In this document: in pieces, positions 17,308 through 25,741 of the stretch
Layout of the letters: each line of letters opens with the position of its first letter
How positions within the stretch are numbered: position 1 is the first letter of the stretch
From: Luteitalea sp. TBR-22
GTDB taxonomy: Bacteria > Acidobacteriota > Vicinamibacteria > Vicinamibacterales > Vicinamibacteraceae
Assembly (NCBI RefSeq): GCF_016865485.1
Contig: NZ_AP024452.1
Location: 2,812,501-2,876,500, forward strand
Reading direction: 5' to 3'
DNA length: 64,000 nt
Translations under genes and position numbers: made by a program
Notes under the pieces: generated by a model
Database searches by the model: none
What the model was told of the DNA's origin: nothing
What the model saw: only the letters and a program-made list of their open reading frames with translations

Positions 17308-18858
17308 ATGCAGTCGACCAACAAGCTCACGGCCGTCGTCCTCGCGTGCGCCGGCGTGCTCGCCCTCGGGGCCGGTACGGCGGCGGCGCAGGCGGCCAGG
17401 AAGCCGAACATCCTGATCATCTGGGGCGACGACATCGGCCAGTTCAACATCAGCGCGAACAACCGCGGGATGATGGGGTACCGGACCCCGAACATCGACC
17501 GCATCGCCAACGAGGGCGCGACGTTCACCGACTGGTACGGGCAGCAGTCCTGCACGGCGGGCCGCGCCGCGTTCATCACGGGCCAGTCGCCGATCCGCAC
17601 GGGCCTGACCAAGGTCGGCCTGCCGGGTGCCCCCGAAGGCATGAAGAAGGAAGACCCGACCATCGCCACCCTGCTCAAGGCGCAGGGCTACATGACGGGC
17701 CAGTTCGGCAAGAACCACCTCGGCGACTCCAACGAGACGCTGCCGACCAACCACGGCTTCGACGAGTTCTTCGGCAACCTGTACCACCTCAACGCCGAGG
17801 AGGAGCCCGAGAATCCCGACTACCCGAAGGATCCTGCCTTCAAGAAGAAGTTCGGGCCGCGCGGCGTCATCCACAGCTTTGCCGACGGACGGATGACCGA
17901 CACCGGTCCGCTCACGAAGAAGCGCATGGAGACGATCGACGAGGAGGTCAACGCCAGGGCGATCGACTTCATGACCCGCGCCAAGGCCGCGGGCAAGCCG
18001 TTCTTCATGTGGTGGAACTCCACCCGCATGCACATCTTCACGCACCTCAAGCCCGGCTCGGTGGGCAAGACCGGCCTCGGCATCTACGCCGACGGGATGG
18101 TGGAGCACGACGGCCACGTCGGCATCCTGCTCGACAAGCTGAAGGAACTCGGCTTCGAGGACGACACCATCGTGATGTACTCGAGCGACAACGGCGCCGA
18201 GACCTTCACGTGGCCCGACGGCGGCACCACGATGTTCAAGGGCGAGAAGAACACGAACTGGGAGGGCGGCTACCGCGTGCCCACGTTCATCAGGTGGCCG
18301 GGCACGATCAAGCCGGGCACGATCGTCAACAACATCGGCGCCCACGAGGACATGCTCCCGACGCTGCTCGCCGCGGCCGGTGACACGACGTCGGTCAACA
18401 GCCTGCTGACCGGCATGAAGATCGGCGATCGCTCGTACAAGGTGCACATCGACGGCTACGACCTCGGCCCTGCCCTGCGCGGCCAGGCCGAGTGGCCGCG
18501 CAAGGAGTTCATCTACTGGACCGACGACGGCAGCGTGGCTGCGCTCCGCTACGAGGCCTGGAAGATCACCTTCCTCGCCCAGCAATCGCACGGCATGGAC
18601 GTGTGGCTGCAGCCCTTCACGCCGCTGCGCGCGCCGATCATCACCAACCTCCTGATGGATCCGTTCGAGCGCGCCAAGGACGAGCACGCGATCGGCTACC
18701 AGCGCTGGTACCTCGATCACATGTTCGCCATCGCGCCGGCCGGCGGCTACGTGGCCAGGTGGCTGCAGTCCTTCAAGGACTACCCGCCGCGCCAGAAGCC
18801 GGGCAGCTTCAACCTCGATCGCGTGATGGAATCGGTCATGGGCAGCAGCAAGCAGTAG
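17308..18858 (+). CDS. Exported arylsulfatase (sulfatase family, formylglycine type)
   Basis: This 516-residue protein has a signal peptide (about 1-29, AAAQA) followed by PNILIIWGDDIGQFN, the first metal-binding block with paired Asp. CTAGR (Cys82) is the C-x-[PA]-x-R site where Cys is converted to formylglycine. GQFGKNHLGD and MYSSDNGAE supply further active-site residues. It should hydrolyse sulfate esters in the periplasm; the converting enzyme is not in this window. GGAGGAG precedes the ATG. The upstream promoter element suggests activation by the sensor kinase/regulator pair 5 kb downstream. Confidence 0.93.
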   Translation: MQSTNKLTAVVLACAGVLALGAGTAAAQAARKPNILIIWGDDIGQFNISANNRGMMGYRTPNIDRIANEGATFTDWYGQQSCTAGRAAFITGQSPIRTGLTKVGLPGAPEGMKKEDPTIATLLKAQGYMTGQFGKNHLGDSNETLPTNHGFDEFFGNLYHLNAEEEPENPDYPKDPAFKKKFGPRGVIHSFADGRMTDTGPLTKKRMETIDEEVNARAIDFMTRAKAAGKPFFMWWNSTRMHIFTHLKPGSVGKTGLGIYADGMVEHDGHVGILLDKLKELGFEDDTIVMYSSDNGAETFTWPDGGTTMFKGEKNTNWEGGYRVPTFIRWPGTIKPGTIVNNIGAHEDMLPTLLAAAGDTTSVNSLLTGMKIGDRSYKVHIDGYDLGPALRGQAEWPRKEFIYWTDDGSVAALRYEAWKITFLAQQSHGMDVWLQPFTPLRAPIITNLLMDPFERAKDEHAIGYQRWYLDHMFAIAPAGGYVARWLQSFKDYPPRQKPGSFNLDRVMESVMGSSKQ

Positions 18859-19173
18859 CGCTGCACTCCCGTCGCAACGCGGGGCGGGAGCCCGGGCGTT
18901 GGCGTCGGGAGTGGCGAAGCGGGACGGGCCGTTGGCAGCGGTCGCGGCGGCCAGCCGCCGCGACCCTCCATGATGCTGGCGCGGCACCGCTGGCCGTCCT
19001 GGCCGGTCGACTCGCCCCCCGAGAGATGGCGTGTCGTCGACGCGCTGCAGGCCGAGATCTCCTTCAAGGGCCACTCTGCACGGTCGTCGCGCAGGACGAG
19101 ACCTGGGTCGACCCGCGGTGCTCCAGGGCCTTTCGCGCTGGACGCGGGGCGCACATCCGTGGATGCTGTGGGC
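18859..19173. other. Intergenic spacer of 315 bp
   Basis: Apart from a perfect hairpin near its middle I see no gene. Short frames exist but lack codon bias or a recognisable product. GATGCT (19162-19167) lies 6 nt before the next start codon. Confidence 0.5.
18940..18965 (+). terminator. Strong hairpin after arylsulfatase
   Basis: GGTCGCGGCGG (18940-18950) pairs perfectly with CCGCCGCGACC (18955-18965) around CCAG. It lies about 80 nt after the arylsulfatase stop. There is no T-tract, so termination is likely but not certain. Confidence 0.5.
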
Positions 19174-20205
19174 GTGCGCGGCCTGATCCGGTTCGTCTGC
19201 GGCGTCGTGGCGTGTCTGCTCGTCGTCGCCTCGAGGGCCGACGCGGGGCCGAAGCTGGATTACGTCGTCTTCGAGAACGGCGACGGCATCGTGTGCGAGA
19301 TCAAGGGCCTCTCGCGTGGCCGCCTGAGTGTCAACACCGACGCGTTCGACACGATCAAGGTCTACTGGAGCCGGGTCACGCGGATTGGCAGCGGACGACC
19401 ACTGCAGATCGAGATGGCGGGCGGGCAGCGGTACTTCGCCACCATCGTGGCGGTCGGCGAACGTCGTGCCGGGCTGATCCGGCCGGGCGCCGACCGGCTC
19501 GACGTCGCGCTCGGCGACATCGTCCGGATCACGCCGGTGGAGGCGGGAATCTGGCACCAGTTCGATGGTTCGATCGACCTCGGGTTCAGCTTCGCCAAGG
19601 CCAATCGTGAGACGCGCTACACGCTCAACGCGAGCAACACCTTCCGGAACACGCGGTACGAGAGCCGGATGTCGCTCAACGGCCAGACCACGCTGCGCGA
19701 CGACGCCGACCGGGTGCAGCGGCTGTCGGCGTCCCTCAACGGCAACCGGTTCATCGGGCCTCGCTGGTCGGCGCTGGCCCTGGGCCAGTACCAGGCCAAC
19801 GATGAACTCGACCTCGAAGGACGCACGGTGCTGGGCGGCGGCATCGGCCGGTACCTGGCCCAGTCCAACAGCACCATGCTGCAGGCCTACGGGGGCGTCG
19901 GCTGGACCCGCGAACGGTTCACCGGCCAGCCCGGCACGGACCGGCCCGAAGCCGTGCTCGGCGCGAACTTCGACTGGTTCAGCCCGCGCGACAAGAGCGT
20001 CGACCTCACGTCATCGGTGATCACCTACTACGCGCTGAACAGCGATCGACGCACGCGCCTCGAGACCCAGAGCGCGGTCCGCTTCGAGTTCTGGGGCGAT
20101 TTCTACGCGAGCGTGAACGGCTACACCAGCTACGACACGCACCCGCCTTCCGGACGCGAGAAGGTGGACGGCGGCATCAGCGTCTCGCTCGGCTGGTCGT
20201 ACTAG
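19174..20205 (+). CDS. Outer-membrane DUF481 (YdiY-like) beta-barrel protein
   Basis: This 343-residue protein has a signal peptide (about 1-24). A small SH3-like N-terminal domain contains ENGDGIVCEIKGLSRGRL, the NGD...GEI-type repeat often found before DUF481. The barrel follows from about residue 130 (IDLGFSFAKANRETRYTLN) and ends GGISVSLGWSY with the terminal aromatic of outer-membrane proteins. E. coli YdiY is salt-induced; the function is unknown. GTG 19174 is chosen to give a short signal peptide; in-frame upstream GTGs cannot be excluded. Confidence 0.8.
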   Translation: MRGLIRFVCGVVACLLVVASRADAGPKLDYVVFENGDGIVCEIKGLSRGRLSVNTDAFDTIKVYWSRVTRIGSGRPLQIEMAGGQRYFATIVAVGERRAGLIRPGADRLDVALGDIVRITPVEAGIWHQFDGSIDLGFSFAKANRETRYTLNASNTFRNTRYESRMSLNGQTTLRDDADRVQRLSASLNGNRFIGPRWSALALGQYQANDELDLEGRTVLGGGIGRYLAQSNSTMLQAYGGVGWTRERFTGQPGTDRPEAVLGANFDWFSPRDKSVDLTSSVITYYALNSDRRTRLETQSAVRFEFWGDFYASVNGYTSYDTHPPSGREKVDGGISVSLGWSY

Positions 20206-20239
20206 TGCCACCTGCCGGCCGCCGTGCTGTGATACTCGT

Positions 20240-22618
20240 GTGACCGTCGTGCCCGATTCCGCCCGCCTGATGTCCCGCATCCGCGGCGCCTTCGTGGGCG
20301 CCGCCCTCGTCGCCGTGCTGACGGCCACCGGCTGTTCCTCCTCGCGTGAGCCGGCCAGCGTGGCCGGCGGCGGGACGGCCCCGGCGATGCTTGCCGCCTC
20401 GGCGACCTACGTCGGACGGGGCAGGTGCGTCACGTGTCACCAGGAGGAGAACGCCCGCTATCAGGGCTCGCACCATGATCTGGCGATGCAGGAGGCGACG
20501 CCGGCCACCGTGCTGGGCGACTTCTCGGATGCCACGTTCTCCTATGCCGGCACGGTCAGCCGGTTCACCACCCGCGACGGCAAGTACATCGTCACCACGG
20601 ACGGGCCCGACGGGCGGGTGCGCGACTTCGAGGTGGCCTACGTCTTCGGTGTCTATCCGCTGCAGCAGTACCTGATCGGCTTCCCCGACGGGCGATACCA
20701 GGCGCTCAGCATCGCCTGGGACGCGCGGCCGAAGGCACAGGGCGGGCAGCGCTGGTACCACCTGTACCCGGACGAGAAGGTGACGCACACCGACGTCCTT
20801 CACTGGACCAGGTTCAGTCAGAACTGGAACGCGCAGTGCGCGACGTGCCACTCGACCAACCTCCGCAAGGCGTACGACCGCGCCACCGACACGTACAAGA
20901 CGACGTGGTCGGAGCTCGACGTGTCGTGCGAGTCGTGTCACGGTCCGGCCTCGGCGCACGTAGCCTGGGCCGAGCGGCACGGCCCGGGCAAGGCCGATCC
21001 GTCGCTGTCGGCGACCGACCTGGGATTGACGGTGTCCCTGCGGGAGCGTCGCGGCGCGACGTGGACCATGCAGGGCACCAGGGGCATCGCGGCGCGGACG
21101 CCGGCGCCCGGTGCGACGCGCGCCGAGGTGGAGATCTGTGCGCCGTGCCACGCGCGCCGCGCCGAGCGCGTCGACGCCCACGTGCCGGGGCAGCCCCTCC
21201 TGATGTCCTATCGACCGACGTTCCTCTCCGCGGGGTTGTACCGGCCCGACGGGCAGATGGAGGACGAGGTCTACAACTACGGCTCGTTCCTCCAGAGCCG
21301 GATGCACGCCGCCGGCGTGACCTGCTCGGACTGCCACGATCCGCACAGCCTGAAGCAGAAGGGGGAGGGCAACGGGGTGTGCGCGCAGTGCCACCTGCCG
21401 ACGACCTTCGATGTCAGGAGCCATCACGGGCACGAGCCGGGCACGCCGGGCGCGTCGTGCGTGGCCTGCCACATGCCCACGGTCACCTACATGGGCGTCG
21501 ACGCGCGGCACGACCACAGCTTCCGCGTACCGCGCCCCGATTTCTCGGAGCGCTTCGGCACGCCCGACACCTGCACCTCGTGCCACAAGGGCAAGACGCC
21601 GGCCTGGGCGGCAGCGGCGCTCGACCGGTGGCGCACACCCGCCTGGCGGCAGCGCCCGCACTTCGCCCCCGCGTTCGCGGCGGCGGCGCAGGGCCGTGTC
21701 GATGCAGCCGGGCCGCTCAGGGCCATCGCGTCGGACGCCACCCAGCCGGCCATCACGAGAGCCACCGCGCTCGAGTGGCTCTCGGCCACCGCGCCCGAAC
21801 AGGCCGAGCAGGCCCTCGATGCCCTGGCCCGCGATCCACAGCCGCTCGTGCGGCTGTCGGTGGCACAGGGCCTGTCCCGCCTCGAGCCGGCGGCGCGGGC
21901 CCGCGTCGGCGGCGCCCTGCTCGAGGACCCGATGCGGGTCATCCGCCTCGATGCAGCCTCGGCGCTGGCCGGGGAGCCGGCACAGTGGCTGCCGGCCGGC
22001 CAGCGGGCGGCGCTCGAACGCGCGATGGCGGACCTGCGGACGTCGGAGGTCTTCAACGGCGATCGGCCGGAGTCGTACGTCAACCTGGCGCTCATGGAGG
22101 AGCGCCGCGGCAACGTGGCGGGTGCCATCGCCGAGTACGAGGCGGCCACCAGATACGCCCCCTGGTTCCTCCCGGCCTACGTCAACCTCGCGGAGCTGCA
22201 GCGGCAGGGCGGCGACGAGGTCAAGGCGGAGGCCACGCTTCGCCGGGCGCTGGTCGCCGTTCCCGGCGATCCCGGTGTCCTCTACGCCCTCGGCCTCTCG
22301 GTGTATCGCCAGCAGCGAGCCCTCGAGGCGGTCGACCTCCTGAAGCAGGCCGCGGCGCGCGGGCCGGAGGTGCCGCGGTATCCCTTCGCTTACGCGTTGG
22401 CCCTGGAATCCCAGCGCAAGTACGACGAGGCGCTCGCGGTGATCGACGCCGCCCTGGTGCGTCATCCCGACAACCGTGACCTGCTCGACGCGGGCCTGGG
22501 GATCGCCCAGAAGGCCTCCGACGTGAACCGCGCGCGCGGGTACGTGCGCCGGCTGCTGCTGGTCGTCCCCGGCGACCCTGCCTTGGTCCAGTTGGCAAGG
22601 ACCCTCGGGGTGCGGTGA
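20240..22618 (+). CDS. Octaheme c-type cytochrome with TPR C-terminus (lipoprotein)
   Basis: About 792 residues. A lipoprotein signal ends TATGC. The first 470 residues hold eight CxxCH haem sites (CVTCH, CATCH, CESCH, CAPCH, CSDCH, CAQCH, CVACH, CTSCH), in a cytochrome c554-like order with DCHDPHSLKQ. Then come a HEAT-like helical part and about four TPR units (ESYVNLALMEERRGNVAGAI and following). It is a periplasmic or outer-surface electron carrier with a scaffold for partners. GTG 20240 sits close to GATACT; ATG 20270 gives a more compact signal and is a real alternative. It directly precedes the sensor kinase. Confidence 0.85.
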   Translation: MTVVPDSARLMSRIRGAFVGAALVAVLTATGCSSSREPASVAGGGTAPAMLAASATYVGRGRCVTCHQEENARYQGSHHDLAMQEATPATVLGDFSDATFSYAGTVSRFTTRDGKYIVTTDGPDGRVRDFEVAYVFGVYPLQQYLIGFPDGRYQALSIAWDARPKAQGGQRWYHLYPDEKVTHTDVLHWTRFSQNWNAQCATCHSTNLRKAYDRATDTYKTTWSELDVSCESCHGPASAHVAWAERHGPGKADPSLSATDLGLTVSLRERRGATWTMQGTRGIAARTPAPGATRAEVEICAPCHARRAERVDAHVPGQPLLMSYRPTFLSAGLYRPDGQMEDEVYNYGSFLQSRMHAAGVTCSDCHDPHSLKQKGEGNGVCAQCHLPTTFDVRSHHGHEPGTPGASCVACHMPTVTYMGVDARHDHSFRVPRPDFSERFGTPDTCTSCHKGKTPAWAAAALDRWRTPAWRQRPHFAPAFAAAAQGRVDAAGPLRAIASDATQPAITRATALEWLSATAPEQAEQALDALARDPQPLVRLSVAQGLSRLEPAARARVGGALLEDPMRVIRLDAASALAGEPAQWLPAGQRAALERAMADLRTSEVFNGDRPESYVNLALMEERRGNVAGAIAEYEAATRYAPWFLPAYVNLAELQRQGGDEVKAEATLRRALVAVPGDPGVLYALGLSVYRQQRALEAVDLLKQAAARGPEVPRYPFAYALALESQRKYDEALAVIDAALVRHPDNRDLLDAGLGIAQKASDVNRARGYVRRLLLVVPGDPALVQLARTLGVR

Positions 22619-22665
22619 TCTGAGACAGCCCGGTGTGGCGCTCATGCCGCATCGGCTGCCTCGCG

Positions 22666-24546
22666 ATGTCACCCACGCGCCTCGCGCGCCTGTTCGGCCT
22701 GCTTGCCGTGTCCCTGTCGTGGATCGTCGCGGGGACCGCGCACGCCGAGGCGGCCAAGCGGGTCCTTGTCCTCTACTCCGTGGGCCGACTGCTGCCGGCG
22801 GTCCTCGAGTTCGATCGGGGCTTCCGTGCAGAACTCCCGCACCCGCCCGGGCAGGAGGTCGAGATCTACGAGGAGTTCCTCGACGCCGCGCGCTTCAACG
22901 GCGCCGAGTACGACGACGCGCTCGCCGATCACCTCATACGCAAGTATCGCCACCTCCGGCCCGATGTCGTCGTGGCGGCGGCGCGCGAGGCCCTCGCCTT
23001 CGTGCTCCGGAGGCGCGACCAGTTGCCGCCGGGCGTCGCCGTGGTGCACGCCGTGACCACCCGAGAGGATCTCGTGCGACTCGGCCCCCTGCCGCCAGGC
23101 GTCGTCGGCGTGCCGACCGAGGACGTGTTCGCCAGGACCGTGGCGCAGGCACTCCGCTGGCATCCGCAGGCGACGCGCGTGGTGGTCGTCGTCGGCCGGC
23201 GCGTGCTGCGCGACCGGATCTGGTACGAGCGCGTCCTGGCCGAGCAGGCTCGCCTGCCCCCCCGCGCGAAGGTCGAGGTGCTGGCCGACCTGCCGACCGC
23301 CGAGGTCGTCGCGCGCCTCGGCGCTCTTGGCGATGACGCCGTGGTGTTCACGCCCGGCTTCCAGCAGGATGGGGCCGGCGTGTTCATGACCCCCTTCGAG
23401 TCGGTGAAGGCGATGCGTGCGGCGACGCGCGCCCCCGTCTACGGCGCCTCCAGCACATTCCTCGAGGCGGGAATCACCGGAGGCTACTGGGCCGATTTCG
23501 AGTCGCAGGGACGCGAGGCGGGGCGTGCGGTCTCGCAGTTGCTGGCCGGTACGGCCGCCTCGGCCCTCCGAGTCCCCTCGACCGTGCCGGCAGTGATGCA
23601 CGCCAACTGGCGGGAGTTGCGTCGGTTCGGCATCCGCGACGGGGCGGTGCCGGCAGCAACGGTGGTGCACTTCCGTGAGCCGTCCCTGTGGGAGCGCGAC
23701 CGGAACCAGGTGTTGGGCGCGCTGGGCGTGATCGCCGTGCAGACGGTGCTCATCGCCGGCCTGCTGTGGGAGCGTCGCCGTCGTCGCGAGGCCGAGAGCA
23801 GCGTCGCGCAGTCGCGCCTGGAACTGGCGCACGCCTCGCGGCTGGCCGTGGCCGGCGAACTCGCCGCGGCGCTGGCCCACGAGATCAACCAGCCCCTCGG
23901 CGCCATCCTGAGCAACGCCGACACGGCGGAACTGATCCTGGAGTCGGGTGCAGGGAAGCCGGAACTGCTGCGGCAGATCCTGGCCGATATCCGACGCGAC
24001 GATGTACGGGCCAGCGAGGTGATCAAGCGCTTGCGAACCCTGCTGCGGAAGAACGAGGTCGAGCGCCTGCCGGTCGTGCTCGACGAGATCGTCGCCGACT
24101 GCGAATTGGTGCTGCGCTCGGAGGCGCGGCGGCGAGGTGCCGCCCTCACCGTCACCACGCCGGTCGAGCGCTCCACGGTGCTGGCCGACCGCATCCAGAT
24201 CCAGCAGGTGCTCATCAACCTCGTGCTCAACGCCTTCGACGCCACGGCCGACCTGCCGGAAGCACGCCGGACGGTGACGATCAGCGTGCAGCGGCACGCC
24301 GCCGACGTCAGCGTCTCGGTGCGCGACCTGGGGCCGGGCATCACGGCCGTCCCGGTGGACAAGGTCTTCGACTCGTTCTTCACCACGAAGCGGACCGGTA
24401 TGGGCCTGGGTCTTTCCATCGCCCGCAGCATCGTCGAGGCCCATCGCGGCCGTATCGGCGCGGCCAACGTCGACGGCGGCGGCGCGGTCTTCACGATGGT
24501 GCTGCCGTACGCGGTCGTCGATCCGGGTGTGGGGAGGGCGGCATGA
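22666..24546 (+). CDS. Sensor histidine kinase with periplasmic-binding-protein-like sensor domain
   Basis: This 626-residue protein has a signal/anchor helix (about 5-26), an ABC substrate-binding-like periplasmic domain (about 30-330, VLVLYSVGRLLPAVLEFDRG to GREAGRAVSQLLAG) and a membrane helix (about 347-366). The kinase part has H-box LAHEINQPLGAIL (His405), N-box INLVLNAFDA, VRDLGPGI and a G2 box GMGLGLSI. The sensor should bind a small solute in the periplasm. Its stop overlaps the regulator start (ATGA), so they form a two-component pair. ATG 22666 is preferred over the GTG at 22633 because it opens directly with a signal-like segment. Confidence 0.92.
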   Translation: MSPTRLARLFGLLAVSLSWIVAGTAHAEAAKRVLVLYSVGRLLPAVLEFDRGFRAELPHPPGQEVEIYEEFLDAARFNGAEYDDALADHLIRKYRHLRPDVVVAAAREALAFVLRRRDQLPPGVAVVHAVTTREDLVRLGPLPPGVVGVPTEDVFARTVAQALRWHPQATRVVVVVGRRVLRDRIWYERVLAEQARLPPRAKVEVLADLPTAEVVARLGALGDDAVVFTPGFQQDGAGVFMTPFESVKAMRAATRAPVYGASSTFLEAGITGGYWADFESQGREAGRAVSQLLAGTAASALRVPSTVPAVMHANWRELRRFGIRDGAVPAATVVHFREPSLWERDRNQVLGALGVIAVQTVLIAGLLWERRRRREAESSVAQSRLELAHASRLAVAGELAAALAHEINQPLGAILSNADTAELILESGAGKPELLRQILADIRRDDVRASEVIKRLRTLLRKNEVERLPVVLDEIVADCELVLRSEARRRGAALTVTTPVERSTVLADRIQIQQVLINLVLNAFDATADLPEARRTVTISVQRHAADVSVSVRDLGPGITAVPVDKVFDSFFTTKRTGMGLGLSIARSIVEAHRGRIGAANVDGGGAVFTMVLPYAVVDPGVGRAA

Positions 24547-25163
24547 GCGAGGTGGCCGTGATCCACGTGGTCGACGACGACGAGTCGCTGCGGATGGCGC
24601 TGGTGCGCCTCCTCGAGGCGCTGGGGCACGAGGCGCGCGGCTACGCGACGACCGGGGACTTCCTGTTGCACTTGCCGGAGGACCGCCACGGCTGCGTGCT
24701 GCTCGACGTGCAGTTGCCCGGCCCGTCCGGACTGGAGTTGCAGGCGGGGCTGCACGGCAAGGGCGTCGCCCTGCCGGTGATCGTGATGACCGGTCACCCG
24801 GACGTGGCGGCGAGCGTCGCGGCGATGAAGGCGGGGGCCGTCGACTTCCTGACCAAGCCGATCGACAGGGCCGCGTTGGTCGAGGCCGTCGGGCATGCCC
24901 TGAGACGGGACACGGAACGGCGCGCCGCTGCCGGCGCCGCCGCGGCGCTCAAGCGCCTGTTCGAAGGGCTCTCCCCAATCGAGCGGAACGTCTTCGACGG
25001 CATCGTGATGGGTCGCTTGAACAAGCAGATCGCCGACGACCTGCGCATCGCTGAACGAACCGTCAAGCTGCATCGAGCCCGACTGATGGAGAAGCTGGGT
25101 GTCGACTCGGCGGCGGCACTCGGGCGCCTGGCAGAGCGGCTGGCACAGGCGGGCGGCCAATGA
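24543..25163 (+). CDS. NarL/FixJ-type response regulator (REC + LuxR HTH)
   Basis: This 206-residue regulator has a receiver domain with acidic triad HVVDDDES, phospho-acceptor Asp55 (LLDVQLPGPSG) and LTKPID. A LuxR-type HTH follows (LSPIERNVFDGIVMGRLNKQ, IAERTVKLHRARLMEKL). Such regulators dimerise on phosphorylation and activate at palindromes. It overlaps the kinase gene by 4 nt. Just 8 nt after its stop begins a palindrome-based promoter that recurs before the arylsulfatase; that is the natural candidate target. Confidence 0.93.
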   Translation: MSEVAVIHVVDDDESLRMALVRLLEALGHEARGYATTGDFLLHLPEDRHGCVLLDVQLPGPSGLELQAGLHGKGVALPVIVMTGHPDVAASVAAMKAGAVDFLTKPIDRAALVEAVGHALRRDTERRAAAGAAAALKRLFEGLSPIERNVFDGIVMGRLNKQIADDLRIAERTVKLHRARLMEKLGVDSAAALGRLAERLAQAGGQ

Positions 25164-25170
25164 GGACGGT

Positions 25171-25235
25171 TGCCCCTTGGGGCAGGATCCTTGCCCCTCG
25201 TTCGGTTGGGCGCAGACGCGCCGACATCGGATCAT
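25171..25235 (+). promoter_or_regulatory. Conserved activator-type promoter, copy B (before lone receiver)
   Basis: Palindrome TGCCCCTTGGGGCA (25171-25184), 7 nt, TGCCCCTCGTTCG (25192-25204), 25 nt, GATCAT (25230-25235). Outside the spacers it matches copy A at 26 of 27 bases, and all spacings are identical. TTGGGC (25206-25211) is a weak -35. A start near 25242 gives a 55-nt leader to the receiver gene. Confidence 0.7.
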
Positions 25236-25296
25236 CGACTGTGCCGTTCCGTTCGAGTCGACCTTGCGTGCCCCGTGTGTCGGGAATGGTTACCCG

Positions 25297-25668
25297 ATGA
25301 CCGGCAGTCCGGTGGTCATCGTGGTGGACGACGACGACAGCCTGCGGGACGCGATGCGTCGACTGCTCGAGGCGGCCGGGTTCACGCCCATGGCGTATCC
25401 TTGTGGCGAGGCGCTCATCGCCGAGGGAGTGACTCCCGAGGCCGCGTGCGTCGTCACCGATCTGAAGCTGCCGGGCATGACCGGGCTCGACCTGCTCGCC
25501 CGCCTCAAGACGCTCCGGCCGGGGTTGCCCGTCGTGCTCATCACCGCGCACGACGACCCGGCGACCCGTGAGCACGCCCTGCAGCACGGCGCGTCGGCGT
25601 ACATCGCCAAGCCGTTTCGCGGTACCGCGCTGCTGCAGGTAATCACGTCGGTACTCGTTCGGGCCTAG
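25297..25668 (+). CDS. Single-domain response regulator (lone receiver)
   Basis: This 123-residue protein is a receiver domain only: VIVVDDDDSLRDAM, phospho-acceptor Asp55 (VVTDLKLPGMTG), switch Thr in LITAHDD and Lys in YIAKPF. It has no output domain. Behind its own copy of the conserved promoter and next to a kinase/regulator pair, it may act as a phosphate sink or feedback element, as lone receivers do elsewhere; that is inference. The sequence fits the FixJ/TodT receiver group, so it could have arisen from a second regulator that lost its HTH. Confidence 0.9.
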   Translation: MTGSPVVIVVDDDDSLRDAMRRLLEAAGFTPMAYPCGEALIAEGVTPEAACVVTDLKLPGMTGLDLLARLKTLRPGLPVVLITAHDDPATREHALQHGASAYIAKPFRGTALLQVITSVLVRA

Positions 25669-25741
25669 CCCGGTGGGCGCCGGCATCACCCGAGCGCGGC
25701 GGTGGACCGCGACGGTTTCATCCCCCATCCCTGGAGTCCTG

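Noticed and set aside
17281-22672. Very long minus-strand frames opposite the arylsulfatase and the octaheme cytochrome
   Set aside because: Antisense shadows of genes with intact catalytic and haem motifs; no motif or signal of their own.
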